A DNA stretch of 64,000 nucleotides. It comes from Variovorax sp. S12S4 (GTDB lineage Bacteria; Pseudomonadota; Gammaproteobacteria; Burkholderiales; Burkholderiaceae_C). Shown here piece after piece: positions 1-9,670 of this stretch. Location of the stretch: assembly GCF_023195515.1 (NCBI RefSeq), contig NZ_JALPKR020000002.1:3945001-4009000 (forward strand), read 5' to 3'. A program made the position numbers and the translations under genes. Every line of letters begins with the position of its first letter. Position 1 is the stretch's first letter. The notes under the pieces are model-generated. The model made no database searches. It was not told where the DNA came from and was given only the letters and a program-made list of their open reading frames with translations.

Positions 1-1
1 C

Positions 2-946
2 GGCGAGATGGACCTGTCGCTGGAAGCCGTCAGAAGGGCGATGCAGGAGCGTCTCGGCGACCGTCTCGGCATCGACGCGATGGATGCGGCCCGGGGCATC
101 CAGGCCATCGCCAACGAGACCATGGCTGCGGCAACGCGCATGCACCTCGCCGAGAAGGGCAAGGACCCGCGGGCGCACTCGCTCATTGCGTTTGGCGGTG
201 CGGGCGCCGTGCACGGCTATGCGCTTGCGCGCCTGCTCAAGGTTGCGCGCCTCATCGTGCCGATGGGGGCGGGCGTCATCTCCGCGCTGGGGTTCCTTGT
301 CGCAGCACCTGCCGTGGACGAGGTGCGCGGCTACCTGACACGCCTGGACGGCGCCGACTGGCCGGTGGTGAACGCCTTGTTTGCCCAGATGGAGGCCGCG
401 AGCCGTGATCTGCTGGCCGGCGCCGCGCTCGGCGACGGCGAAATTGCGATCTGCCGGCAGGCCGACATGCGCTATGTCGGCCAGGGCTTCGATGTCACCG
501 TGGACCTTCCCGACGGACCGCTCGATGCCTCCAGGGTCCAGGAGGTCAAGGATGCGTTCAACGCCGCCTACCTCGCGCGCTTTGGCCGTGTGGTCAAGGG
601 CGTGGCCATCGAAGCCGTCAACTGGCGACTCCAGGCATCGCTGCCGGCGCAGGACATCACCTTGGCCTACTCCTGCGTGCAAGGCGAGGCGCTGCGCGGC
701 GAACGGGACGTGTACTTCGACGGTTACGGCTTCAGGAGGGCGCGGGTCTATGACCGCTATGCGCTCGCGCCAGGTGTGCGAATCGCCGGCCCGGCGGTGG
801 TCGAGGAAAGGGAGTCGAGCTGCAGCTTCGGCCCCGACTGCAGCTTCACGGTCGACCGCTTCTTCAACCTGGTCGTCGACATCGACCACGGCCCACGCGC
901 CGCCGCGCAGGCAAAGGCCGAACCGAGCATGGAGGACGCGAGGTGA
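2..946 (+). CDS. Hydantoinase/oxoprolinase-type subunit A (HyuA), C-terminal part
   Basis: Cut by the window edge; the frame is open from base 2. The 312 visible residues match the C-terminal part of the HyuA/N-methylhydantoinase A family, ATP-dependent cytoplasmic enzymes that open hydantoin-like or 5-oxoproline rings. The visible hallmark is the SLIAFGGAGAVHGYALA stretch near residues 58-74, the family's ASKHA-fold glycine motif. It overlaps the next gene by 4 bp (GTGA), so the two are probably co-transcribed and translationally coupled. No HyuB partner follows, so it is placed in the broad HyuA family without a fixed substrate. Confidence 0.8.
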   Translation, partial: GEMDLSLEAVRRAMQERLGDRLGIDAMDAARGIQAIANETMAAATRMHLAEKGKDPRAHSLIAFGGAGAVHGYALARLLKVARLIVPMGAGVISALGFLVAAPAVDEVRGYLTRLDGADWPVVNALFAQMEAASRDLLAGAALGDGEIAICRQADMRYVGQGFDVTVDLPDGPLDASRVQEVKDAFNAAYLARFGRVVKGVAIEAVNWRLQASLPAQDITLAYSCVQGEALRGERDVYFDGYGFRRARVYDRYALAPGVRIAGPAVVEERESSCSFGPDCSFTVDRFFNLVVDIDHGPRAAAQAKAEPSMEDAR

Positions 947-1962
947 GCGATCAAGCGAGGCGGACCGTGGTGGTCACGCAGCGGTTCTTCGATGACGAGA
1001 CCGTTGGCTATCTGAATTCGCACCGATGCGAGGTCCGCCTCGCCGAGCTGCCGCCCGGCGAGGCCGATGGGGAACTCACGGAGGGCGCCCTCGTGCAGAT
1101 GCTGGCGGATGCCGACGGCTGGATCGTCGGCCATGCGCGGGTCACCCGGCAACTGCTGGGCCGGCTGCCCCGGCTGCAGGTCATTGCACGGCGCGGCGTG
1201 GGTCATGAACGGATCGACACCGGGGCCGTGGCCGAGCTCGGCAAGGTCGCCACGATTGCCGTCGGAGGCAACGACGCCTGTGTGGCCGACCATGCGCTGG
1301 CCCTGATGCTGGCCCTCAGCCATCGGCTGCGCGAATCGCAGATGCAGATGAACGCGGGCTCCTGGGCCATCCTGACCGGAGCCGACCTCTATCGGAAGAC
1401 CGTGGGCATCGTCGGGCTCGGCCGCATCGGCCGCGGCGTCGTGCAGCGCCTGCGGGGCTTCGAGGCGCGGATTCTCGCGGTGACGGGAAGCCCCGACGAG
1501 GCATGGTCGCGGCAGATGGGCGTCGCGCATGTCGAACTCGACGAGCTGCTGGCCTCGAGCGACATCGTGAGCCTGCATGCGCCGCTCACACGCGCCACGC
1601 GCATGCTCATCGATGCCGCGGCGCTCGCGCGCATGAAGCCCACGGCCATCCTCGTCAACACGGCCCGCGGCGGCCTGGTCGACGACGCCGCGCTGCTCGA
1701 TGCGTTGCAGGCCGGCCGCCTTGCCGGCGCTGGGCTGGATGTGTTCCAGAGCGAGTCCGACCCTTCCTGCATGGGCGTGACCAACGCGCTGATCGCACTG
1801 CCCAACGTCGTTGCGACGCCGCATTCGGGCGCATCCACGCGCGAGGGCCTGGTGCGTACGAACCGGATCGCGGCGCAGTGCGTCGTCGCGGTGCTGGAGA
1901 GCGGGGCGCCGCCGCCGGGTTGCCTGCTTGCCGACGGGCGCCAGCGCGCGGCAACGACATGA
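943..1962 (+). CDS. D-2-hydroxyacid dehydrogenase (phosphoglycerate-dehydrogenase-like)
   Basis: Cytosolic NAD-dependent oxidoreductase of the SerA/D-lactate dehydrogenase superfamily, 339 aa, normal length. The Rossmann motif VGIVGLGRIGRG begins at residue 154. The NTARGGLVDD signature (residues 239-248) carries the catalytic Arg, and the catalytic His is H294 in ATPHSG. The start is GTG at 943, preceded by GGAGG at 931-935, and overlaps the hyuA stop. It has no C-terminal ACT domain, so a catabolic hydroxyacid role is likelier than serine biosynthesis. The substrate cannot be read from sequence. The neighbouring ring-opening and PrpD-type genes suggest a small organic-acid pathway. Confidence 0.85.
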   Translation: MSDQARRTVVVTQRFFDDETVGYLNSHRCEVRLAELPPGEADGELTEGALVQMLADADGWIVGHARVTRQLLGRLPRLQVIARRGVGHERIDTGAVAELGKVATIAVGGNDACVADHALALMLALSHRLRESQMQMNAGSWAILTGADLYRKTVGIVGLGRIGRGVVQRLRGFEARILAVTGSPDEAWSRQMGVAHVELDELLASSDIVSLHAPLTRATRMLIDAAALARMKPTAILVNTARGGLVDDAALLDALQAGRLAGAGLDVFQSESDPSCMGVTNALIALPNVVATPHSGASTREGLVRTNRIAAQCVVAVLESGAPPPGCLLADGRQRAATT

Positions 1963-2032
1963 GCCTGCACACCGCTGGAGGCACCGGCAGGCCCGCAACA
2001 AGATTCTTCCGAACCAACGATAAGGCCCCTGC

Positions 2033-3436
2033 ATGTCTGACCTGACGCTTGCGCGGCGCATCGCGCGCTATGCCATCGAATTTTCCGCCGACGACATTCC
2101 CGAAGCGGTGAATGCCTGTGTGCGCAGGCGGGTCGTCGACAGCCTGGCCTGCATCCTCGGCGCCTATGGCGCCGACCCGGTGAAGACCGCCCTGGCAGTG
2201 GCAGCCAGTACGCCGCAGCCGTCGTCCACCGTGTTCGGCACCCGCCTGCGCACGACACCTGAGCTGGCCGCGTTTGCCAACGGTGTCATGGTGCGCTTTC
2301 TGGACTACAACGATGGCTACATGGCGCGTGAGCCCGGCCATCCGAGCGACAACATTCCTGCATGCCTAGCAGTGGCGGAGGCCGAAGGAGCGACCGGCAG
2401 AGAGCTCATCGCGGCCATCGTGGTTGCCTACGAAATCCAGATGCGGCTGCAGGACGCCGCCAGCCTGAACAAGCGCGGCTGGGACCAGGCGAACTACATC
2501 AATGTCGCGATGGCCGCAGCGGCCTCGAGGCTGATGAAGCTCGACGAGGTGCGGACCGAGCAGGCGATCAACATCGCGCTCAGCGCGCACATTGCGATGC
2601 GCCAGGTGCGGTCGGGATCGCTGTCCGACTGGAAGGGCTGCTCGGCGGCGAACGCCGCGCGCAATGCGATCTTCGCCGCTACGCTCGCGCGCCACGGCAT
2701 GACGGGGCCGGCTCCGGTGTTCGAGGGAGAGATGGGGTTCTTCAGGCAGGTGACAGGCGAGTTCGAGCTCGACGTCGGCAACTTCGGCGGCCGCGAGAAC
2801 GCGCAGTTCGCGATCCTGCGCTCGCTCACCAAGACCTTTCCGACCAACGGTGAACTGCACACCGCGGTATGGGCGGGAATCGATCTGCGACAGAAGATCT
2901 CCGACATCGATGCCATTGCTGCGGTTCGCATCGAAACCTCGGAGTTCAACCTGCGGGTGCTCGCCGACACGCCCGAGAAGTGGCGGCCCCGGACACGGGA
3001 AACCGCGGACCACAGCCTGCCGTACAACGTGGCACGGGCGCTGCTGGATGGTGATATCACCATCGCGTCCTATTCGGCCGAGCGGATTGCCGATCCGCGC
3101 GCGCTTGCGCTCATGAGCAAGACGACGGTCAGCGAGGACGCTGCGCTGACGAAGCTGTTTCCCAAGCACCTAGCGAACCGGGTGACTGTCGAGCTGGCAT
3201 CGGGTGAGGCATTCACCAGCGAGCGGATCAGCGGCCCCGGATCGCTGGAAACGCCAATGACCGACGAAGACTTCGAGCGGAAGTTTCGCCGCATGGCCGC
3301 GCCGCACATCGGCCGTGCCGCGCAGGACCACGTGCTCGAATTCGTCTGCGACCTGGCGAACCAGACGGCCTACGAGCCGCTGTTCGACGCCATGTCCAGC
3401 CAGCCCGAGGTGGTCGCTGCGTGGGAACAGGCATGA
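2033..3436 (+). CDS. MmgE/PrpD family protein
   Basis: 467 aa, full length for the MmgE/PrpD family, which includes 2-methylcitrate dehydratase, cis-aconitate decarboxylase and immune-responsive-gene-1 homologues. The all-helical N-terminal domain contains the typical DYNDGYMAREPGHPSDNIPA region (about residues 86-105), where family active-site residues lie. A smaller alpha/beta domain follows. The 70-bp gap from the dehydrogenase and the shared strand suggest one operon. Its stop overlaps the next start (ATGA). No prpB/prpC genes are nearby, so dehydration of another hydroxy-tricarboxylate-like substrate is as plausible as methylcitrate. Confidence 0.85.
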   Translation: MSDLTLARRIARYAIEFSADDIPEAVNACVRRRVVDSLACILGAYGADPVKTALAVAASTPQPSSTVFGTRLRTTPELAAFANGVMVRFLDYNDGYMAREPGHPSDNIPACLAVAEAEGATGRELIAAIVVAYEIQMRLQDAASLNKRGWDQANYINVAMAAAASRLMKLDEVRTEQAINIALSAHIAMRQVRSGSLSDWKGCSAANAARNAIFAATLARHGMTGPAPVFEGEMGFFRQVTGEFELDVGNFGGRENAQFAILRSLTKTFPTNGELHTAVWAGIDLRQKISDIDAIAAVRIETSEFNLRVLADTPEKWRPRTRETADHSLPYNVARALLDGDITIASYSAERIADPRALALMSKTTVSEDAALTKLFPKHLANRVTVELASGEAFTSERISGPGSLETPMTDEDFERKFRRMAAPHIGRAAQDHVLEFVCDLANQTAYEPLFDAMSSQPEVVAAWEQA

Positions 3437-4779
3437 ACGCGAATGCGCCCGACCGAAAGAAGAAAAGTGGTCGCGTCTCTGCGCGGCCGCACGCAATGTC
3501 TGCTGCGAGCACGCCTCGTGCCCGCTCGTCTCGTCAGATGATCTTGGGCCTGCTGGCCTTCATGACCGCTGCCGGCGCAGCGCTCGCCCAGGGACGACTG
3601 CCCATAGGGCCGGCAGCGGGCGACATGGCGCTGTCTCCCTTCTACCGCGTCGCCGACCTGTTGCCCGAGGCGCCGGGCGTGCTGCTGCGCGAGGAGCCGA
3701 TGCCCGATCAGCCCGAGATCGATGCGGCCGGTGAAAGCCGGCGCATTCTCTATACGTCCACCGACGTGCGCTGGCAGTCGGGCCGAATTCCGGTCAGCGG
3801 CGCGCTCCATCTGCCTGCGGGCGAGGTCCCGGCGGCGGGCTGGCCCGTCGTGGCCTGGGCGCATGGGACCCTGGGCATTGCGGATGTATGTGCGCCCTCG
3901 TGGACCGGATTGCGCCCGCGCGACGCCCGGTACATCAACCGATGGCTCAAGGCCGGCTTCGCGGTGGTCGTCACGGACTACCAAGGGCTCGGCGGCCCCG
4001 GTCCGCATCCGTATCTGAACTGGCAGGCCGAGGGGCGGTCGGTGCTGGACTCGGTGCGGGCGGCCATCGCCGCGCGTCCTCGCCAGATATCGAACCGCGT
4101 CCTTCTCGCAGGCCAGTCCCAGGGCTCCGGGGCTGCCGTAGGGGCGGCGAGGCTCGCGCGGGAATACGCGCCGGAACTGAATGTGCTCGGTGCGGTGGCG
4201 ACCGGGCTTGTCAGCACGTTCCCCGCCGGGCCGGTTTCGCAGCCGGTACGCAATTCGAGCAACATGTTCCTCGCCTTCGCTGCAGGCGGACTGCGCGACG
4301 ATGGCCCCCGGATCGACGACATCGTCAGCAACAAGGGGCACCAGCTTCTCGAGGCGGCGCGCAGCGGCTGTACCGGCGACGTCATGAGGCTCGCGCGCAG
4401 GCTGCGTGTGGCCGACCTCGGCGAGGCCTTGTCGATCTCCCCGGAGCGCCTCGCAGAACTTCGCCTCCCGCTGACCGACATGCCGATGGGCAACATCGGC
4501 GTGCCGCTCTTCGTGGGCACCGGCCTGGCCGATGCCACGATCACCCCGGTGCGGCAGCATGCGGCCGTTGCGGCGCTTTGCGCCGCCGGCAACAACGTGA
4601 CCTGGAGCCGCTATGAAGGCCACGGGCATGACGGCGCATTGCACGGGTCCTTCGACGACTCGCTGGCGTTCGCGCGTGCAGTTCTGGCGAAGAAGAAAAT
4701 ATCGAGCAACTGCGGGGAGATTGCGCCGCCCGGTGCTCCGGGGAAACGGCGGGAGGATCTCCCATTCAATGACGACTGA
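3433..4779 (+). CDS. Exported alpha/beta hydrolase (secretory lipase-like)
   Basis: 448 aa from the ATG at 3433, which overlaps the preceding stop; an upstream GTG at 3421 is also in frame. A long basic n-region precedes a hydrophobic segment (LGLLAFMTAAGAALA), consistent with a signal peptide and export to the periplasm or outside. The alpha/beta hydrolase catalytic set is visible: oxyanion HG at residues 144-145, nucleophile S229 in GQSQG, acid D367 in GLADATITP and H397 or H399 in EGHGHDG. This fits the secretory lipase/prolyl-peptidase-like esterase families. As last gene of the catabolic run it may release the substrate used by the upstream enzymes; this is inference. Confidence 0.8.
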   Translation: MNANAPDRKKKSGRVSARPHAMSAASTPRARSSRQMILGLLAFMTAAGAALAQGRLPIGPAAGDMALSPFYRVADLLPEAPGVLLREEPMPDQPEIDAAGESRRILYTSTDVRWQSGRIPVSGALHLPAGEVPAAGWPVVAWAHGTLGIADVCAPSWTGLRPRDARYINRWLKAGFAVVVTDYQGLGGPGPHPYLNWQAEGRSVLDSVRAAIAARPRQISNRVLLAGQSQGSGAAVGAARLAREYAPELNVLGAVATGLVSTFPAGPVSQPVRNSSNMFLAFAAGGLRDDGPRIDDIVSNKGHQLLEAARSGCTGDVMRLARRLRVADLGEALSISPERLAELRLPLTDMPMGNIGVPLFVGTGLADATITPVRQHAAVAALCAAGNNVTWSRYEGHGHDGALHGSFDDSLAFARAVLAKKKISSNCGEIAPPGAPGKRREDLPFNDD

Positions 4780-5014
4780 AGTCGTGTCAGAGACTCAAGG
4801 CGCAGCTGAGAACGGCATCGATGAATGATGCAGGGCGCCCAAGAACGAGAGGCGCGCGGCACGTGCGCTGCACGTCGAGATCAAGGTCGCCGGCTGCGCC
4901 GAGGGGTACTCGGAGTCATCAAGCTTGGCATCCGCCGCGGTGAAGACCTCCAGACATTGCTTCTTCAGAATTTTTCCTGATCTTCGAATTCTATGAACGC
5001 CTAACAGATTCAAG

Positions 5015-5902
5015 ATGATCGAGTTTCGCCATCTCCGATGCTTCATTGCCGTTGCCGAGGAACTCAACTTTCGCCGTGCAGCTGAGCGGATTCACCTGGA
5101 CCAGACACCACTCTCACGCACTATCCGCGATTTGGAAAACAAACTGGGCGTGGTGCTGTTCGAGCGGTCGTCGCGCAAGCTGGCTCTGACGCCCTCTGGT
5201 GAGAAGTTGCTTGAAGAGGCGAGGAAGCTCTTCATCAGGCTGCAGCGGATCAAGCGCGTTGTGCGCGAAATTGATGCCCGCTACCAAGATCCGCTTCGCA
5301 TCGGCGTGGCCGATGGCATTGCCCAGCCCAGGCTCGCGGAGTGCTTCGCCAGTTGGCGCGCGCTGGCATCCAATATCCCGCTCGAGATCACGGAGATGCG
5401 CGCAGCCGAACTGGTGGCCGCGCTGAGGCGCGAGGAAGTCGATGTCGGGTTTTCTTTCGGCGTTCCGGACGACCACGCAATCGTGCAGGAAGCCGCTTGG
5501 TCCTATCCATTAGTGGCGCTGCTGCCGCCGCAGCATGAACTGGCAACGCGCGAGGTGCTTACGGTGTCCGAGCTTCTTGCCTGCCCAATGATCGCATGTG
5601 ACCTTGGTCGTTTGCCTGGGCTCCGTCTGCAGATGGATGCTGTGCGACGGCAGTACGCAGACAAACCCATCATCGTAGGCGAAGCCCGGACGCTTGCCGG
5701 CTATGTCACTCGGGTGGCTACGGGTCTGGGCGTCGGAGTCGCCGACGCCGGCCATATGGCGACCTTGCGCCGCGCCGATATTGTCGTTGTGCCGCTGGCG
5801 GAAAGCATACACATCACGACCTGCGTGCTGCACAAGCGTCAGAGCCAGGGAGTGCACGACGCGCTGCAACGCTTCTTAGTGCACGCCAGAACGCTACGCT
5901 GA
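5015..5902 (+). CDS. LysR-family transcriptional regulator (possibly the island's own traR-like gene)
   Basis: 295 aa, standard LysR length. The winged helix-turn-helix occupies residues 1-60 (IEFRHLRCFIAVAEELNFRR, then PLSRTIRDLE) and a periplasmic-binding-like effector domain fills the rest. It lies on the same strand as the catabolic genes, 235 bp downstream, not divergent as catabolic LysR genes usually are. It directly precedes traG, the position of a LysR regulator in Tn4371-type conjugative elements. I therefore lean to it being an element gene controlling transfer functions, but it could equally be the last chromosomal gene before the insertion. Confidence 0.82.
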   Translation: MIEFRHLRCFIAVAEELNFRRAAERIHLDQTPLSRTIRDLENKLGVVLFERSSRKLALTPSGEKLLEEARKLFIRLQRIKRVVREIDARYQDPLRIGVADGIAQPRLAECFASWRALASNIPLEITEMRAAELVAALRREEVDVGFSFGVPDDHAIVQEAAWSYPLVALLPPQHELATREVLTVSELLACPMIACDLGRLPGLRLQMDAVRRQYADKPIIVGEARTLAGYVTRVATGLGVGVADAGHMATLRRADIVVVPLAESIHITTCVLHKRQSQGVHDALQRFLVHARTLR

Positions 5903-6163
5903 TCGATGCGGCGTTCTGCCGCCCGCGAGATGCTGCGTCGCGCCAACGGCGTTGGACAGGCCGTCGATCCTTTGAAATGCTACCCCGCCGCGGGGCGCCG
6001 CGATCCTCGCGCATAGCCCTCGACAGGCTCAAGGTCATATCAACACATCCGCCTACGTACGCGGCACCACGCTGCGGTGGGTGTGTGCTGCGGCTAACTG
6101 ATTTCAGACTTCAGATGGCCGTGCTGCTTCGGCACGCGCACTGGAATGAACACGGAGGTGACT

Positions 6164-8164
6164 ATGCCGAAAGGAGCCAACGGCATCCTGTTTGGACAGA
6201 TTCTTGTGGTGCTGGGCGTCACGATTGCCGGCGTATGGGTGGCCACGCAGTGGACTGCGCATGCGCTGGACTACCAGCAACAGCTCGGAGCGCCTTGGTC
6301 CGTGTCGATTGGCGTGCCGGTCTATGCGCCCTGGAAACTATTCGAGTGGTGGTACTTTTACGACGCCTACGCGCCCCATGTGTTCGAGCGCGGCGGGGCC
6401 ATTGCCGCATCGAGCGCGATGTCGGCCACAGGCGCGGCCATCGCGATGGCGGTATGGCGCGCTCGGATGGCCAGGCGGGTCACGACTTATGGCTCCGCTC
6501 GCTGGGCTGAGCGCGAGGAGATCGCCAAGGCCGGTCTGATGAAGCCGGCAGGCGTATTCCTTGGCAGAACATCGGGCAAGGACGGGGCCTATCTGCGTCA
6601 CGACGGTCCTGAACATGTGATGGCGTTCGCGCCCACGCGCTCCGGCAAGGGCGTGGGACTTGTGGTGCCCACGCTGCTGTCCTGGCCCGGCTCGGCCGTC
6701 ATCCACGACATCAAGGGCGAGAACTGGCAACTCACGGCCGGATGGCGCGCTCGCTTCTCGCACTGCCTGCTGTTCAACCCGACCGACGCGCGCTCGGCTG
6801 CCTACAACCCACTGCTGGAAGTGCGCCGCGGCGCGCACGAGGTGCGTGACGTGCAGAACATCGCGGACATCCTGGTCGATCCCGAGGGCGCGCTGGAGCG
6901 GCGCAACCATTGGGAGAAGACGAGCCACGCGTTGTTGGTCGGTGCGATCCTTCACGTGCTGTATGCGGGCGAGGACAAGACGCTGCGCGGCGTCGCGAAC
7001 TTCCTGTCCGATCCCGCATGCCCCTTCGAGGTCACGCTGCACCGGATGATGACGACGCGGCACCTGGGCCAGGACATTCATCCGGTCGTTGCCTCGGCTG
7101 CGCGCGAGGTGCTCAACAAGAGCGACAACGAGCGGTCCGGGGTGCTGTCCACGGCCATGTCTTTCCTGGGCCTGTACCGCGACCCGACGGTGGCCGAAGT
7201 CACCTCGCGCTGCGACTGGCGCATCGCCGACCTGATCTCGGCGAAGTATCCGGTTTCGCTGTACCTGGTCGTGCCGCCCTCAGACATCAGCCGCACCAAG
7301 CCGCTGATCCGCTTGATCTTGAACCAGATCGGCCGGCGTCTCACCGAATCGCTCGACGGCTCCGATGGCATCGCGCGCCTTCGTAAGTTGCTGCTGATGC
7401 TCGACGAGTTTCCGGCCCTGGGCCGGCTGGACTTCTTCGAATCCGCGCTGGCCTTCATGGCCGGCTACGACCTTCGAGCCTTCCTGATCGCGCAGTCTCT
7501 CAATCAGGTCGACAAGGCCTATGGCCCGAATCACTCGATCCTCGACAACTGCCATGTGCGCGTTGCATTCGCCACCAACGACGAGCGCACGGCCAAGCGG
7601 ATCTCGGAGGCCCTGGGGACGGCTACTGAGCTGCGTGCGCAGCGCAACTACGCGGGGCACCGGCTCGCGCCGTGGCTGGGCCACCTGATGGTCTCGCGCC
7701 AGGAGACGGCGCGGCCGTTGCTGACGCCGGGCGAGGTGATGCAGCTGCCACCCGACGAGGCGGTGGTGATGGTCTCGGGCCATCCGCCGATCAAGGTCAG
7801 GAAGCTGCGCTACTACCAGGACCGCAACTTCACGCGGCGTGTGCTGCCGCCACCGGCACTGGCTGCGGGCTTTTACGCGGATCGTCCTGCGACACGGCCC
7901 GACGATTGGAGCGGACTGGCGCCGCTGATCGCTCCCGAGTCTTTGTCGCCAGTCGATGCGGGTGGCTTTGCCGACGAGGGCGGCCACCAACTCAAGCCCG
8001 AGCTGGAGGTCGTGCGCGACACGCAGGTATTGCCGAACGACGACGGGCTGCTGGTGCTCGATGACGAAGACCACGTGCCCCTGCGGCCGCGGGACGTGGA
8101 CCGTCAGCTCACGCGCACTGCGCGCCTCGCGGCGCTCGACCCTGACGACGGTATCGCGCTATGA
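6164..8164 (+). CDS. traG: Conjugative coupling protein TraG (VirD4-type ATPase)
   Basis: Inner-membrane type IV coupling protein that hands relaxosome DNA to the Trb channel. I chose the ATG at 6164 because GGAGGTG lies at 6154-6160; an in-frame ATG at 6146 has no such site. N-terminal membrane segments cover about residues 5-30 and 75-95. Walker A is PTRSGKG with K162; Walker B is LLMLDEF with D414. The 666-aa length is normal. It overlaps the next gene by 4 bp, starting a compact transfer operon. A second, broken copy lies inverted at 48741-50501. Confidence 0.92.
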   Translation: MPKGANGILFGQILVVLGVTIAGVWVATQWTAHALDYQQQLGAPWSVSIGVPVYAPWKLFEWWYFYDAYAPHVFERGGAIAASSAMSATGAAIAMAVWRARMARRVTTYGSARWAEREEIAKAGLMKPAGVFLGRTSGKDGAYLRHDGPEHVMAFAPTRSGKGVGLVVPTLLSWPGSAVIHDIKGENWQLTAGWRARFSHCLLFNPTDARSAAYNPLLEVRRGAHEVRDVQNIADILVDPEGALERRNHWEKTSHALLVGAILHVLYAGEDKTLRGVANFLSDPACPFEVTLHRMMTTRHLGQDIHPVVASAAREVLNKSDNERSGVLSTAMSFLGLYRDPTVAEVTSRCDWRIADLISAKYPVSLYLVVPPSDISRTKPLIRLILNQIGRRLTESLDGSDGIARLRKLLLMLDEFPALGRLDFFESALAFMAGYDLRAFLIAQSLNQVDKAYGPNHSILDNCHVRVAFATNDERTAKRISEALGTATELRAQRNYAGHRLAPWLGHLMVSRQETARPLLTPGEVMQLPPDEAVVMVSGHPPIKVRKLRYYQDRNFTRRVLPPPALAAGFYADRPATRPDDWSGLAPLIAPESLSPVDAGGFADEGGHQLKPELEVVRDTQVLPNDDGLLVLDDEDHVPLRPRDVDRQLTRTARLAALDPDDGIAL

Positions 8165-8631
8165 GCCGCGCGCGCCTGAACATCTTCATCGAGCCGGAGC
8201 ACGCCAAGCGGTTGAAGCAGCTGGCGGTGCACAAGGGTGTCTCGAAATCGGCCGTGGTCGCAGCCGCACTGGCTTCGTTCCTGTCGCCCGATGGAGGTGA
8301 TCAGCGCGAGGCGGCGATCGCGAAGCGTCTGGACCGGCTCTCGCGCCAGTTCGACCGGCTCGAGCGCGACCAGAACGTGCTGATCGAAACGGTGGCGCTC
8401 TATGTCCGCTACTTCCTCACCGTCTCGATTCCGGTACCCGAAGGCCAGCAGGACGCCGCCCGGGCGCAGGGGCGCGCCCGCTTTGCTCAATTTATCGAGC
8501 AGCTCGGGCGACACCTGCAGCGCGGGCGCAGCCTGGTACGCGGGGTCCATGAGGAGATCGAGCCGGAGGCAGCGCAAACGCAGGCAGGGCAGGGTGAACC
8601 GGAGGAGGCCGCCGATGGTCGAGCCATCTGA
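8161..8631 (+). CDS. CopG-type ribbon-helix-helix protein of the trb operon
   Basis: 156 aa. The N-terminal 45 residues (RLNIFIEPEHAKRLKQLAVH, then KSAVVAAALASFL) fit a ribbon-helix-helix DNA-binding fold. A charged, probably coiled-coil segment follows (about residues 50-80) and then a polar tail. It sits between traG and trbB, a conserved position in Tn4371-type elements, and overlaps both genes. The likely role is autoregulation of the transfer operon or accessory binding at the transfer origin; the sequence does not decide which. Confidence 0.8.
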   Translation: MSRARLNIFIEPEHAKRLKQLAVHKGVSKSAVVAAALASFLSPDGGDQREAAIAKRLDRLSRQFDRLERDQNVLIETVALYVRYFLTVSIPVPEGQQDAARAQGRARFAQFIEQLGRHLQRGRSLVRGVHEEIEPEAAQTQAGQGEPEEAADGRAI

Positions 8632-9670
8632 TCGTTCTTCCGGGTCGTCGCCAAGCCCCTCGGACAACGCAGCGGACCGTCGCATTCGCATGCTGCGCAC
8701 GGCCATGGGGCCGGAGATCGCAGCGGCCCTCGCGGATCCGGAAGTCGTGGAGGTGCTGCTCAACCCCGATGGCTCGCTGTGGGTGGACCGGCTCGGCAGC
8801 GGCCGCGCGCCGACCGGCGCGGCGCTGCCGCCACCGGTGGCCGAACGCATCATCCGCCTCGTCGCCACGCACGTGCGTGCCGAGGTGCATGCCGGCACGC
8901 CAATCCTCTCGGCGGAGCTGCCCGAGACCGGCGAGCGTTTCCTGGGCGTGCTGCCGCCGGTGGTACGTGCCCCCTCGTTCGCGATCCGCAAGCGGGCGCT
9001 GCGCGTCATGAGCCTGGCGCAATACGTGGCCGACGGGATCCTGACGGGGGACCAGGCCGCGTTCCTGCGGCGGGCGGTGCGCGAGCGCCTGAACATCGTG
9101 GTGGCGGGCGGCACCAGCACGGGCAAGACCACGCTCGCGAACGCGCTGCTCGACGAGATCGCCGAGACGCGCGATCGCGTGCTGATCCTCGAGGACACGG
9201 TGGAGCTGCAATGCCGCTCCGACGACCACGTGGGCATGCGCACCGAACCGGGCGTGACCACGATGGCCGACCTGGTGCGCACCACCTTGCGGCTGCGGCC
9301 CGACCGCATCGTGGTCGGCGAGGTGCGCGGCGCCGAGGCGCTGGACCTTCTCAAGGCGTGGGGCACCGGGCATCCGGGCGGGATCGCCACCGTGCACGCA
9401 GGCTCCGCGCAGGGCGCGCTCACGCGACTGGAGCAACTGGTGCAGGAAGTCTCCGTGACCGTGCCGCGCGCGCTGATCGCCGAGGCGGTCCACGTCATCG
9501 TCTTCATCGCCGGGCGTGGCAGCGCCCGGCGGGTGCGCGAGATCGCGCGCGTCATCGGCCACGACGACAAGGGCTACCAGCTCGATATCTCGGCGGTACC
9601 CGGTTTCCCGTTGCTCTCTTCATCCCGTCCTGCCCCGTCAACCCCGTCGTCTTCTGGAGAACCGTCATGA
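8615..9670 (+). CDS. trbB: P-type conjugative transfer ATPase TrbB (VirB11-like)
   Basis: Cytoplasmic hexameric secretion ATPase that powers pilus assembly and substrate transfer. The start at 8615 is set by GGAGGAGG at 8601-8608; the frame stays open further upstream but only inside the copG-like gene. Walker A is AGGTSTGKTTLA with K171. The Asp box (LILEDTVELQ), Walker B region (LRPDRIVVGEVRG) and His box (GHPGGIATVHA) of VirB11/PulE ATPases are all present. 351 aa, normal length. It overlaps copG by 17 bp and trbC by 4 bp. Confidence 0.92.
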   Translation: MVEPSDRSSGSSPSPSDNAADRRIRMLRTAMGPEIAAALADPEVVEVLLNPDGSLWVDRLGSGRAPTGAALPPPVAERIIRLVATHVRAEVHAGTPILSAELPETGERFLGVLPPVVRAPSFAIRKRALRVMSLAQYVADGILTGDQAAFLRRAVRERLNIVVAGGTSTGKTTLANALLDEIAETRDRVLILEDTVELQCRSDDHVGMRTEPGVTTMADLVRTTLRLRPDRIVVGEVRGAEALDLLKAWGTGHPGGIATVHAGSAQGALTRLEQLVQEVSVTVPRALIAEAVHVIVFIAGRGSARRVREIARVIGHDDKGYQLDISAVPGFPLLSSSRPAPSTPSSSGEPS

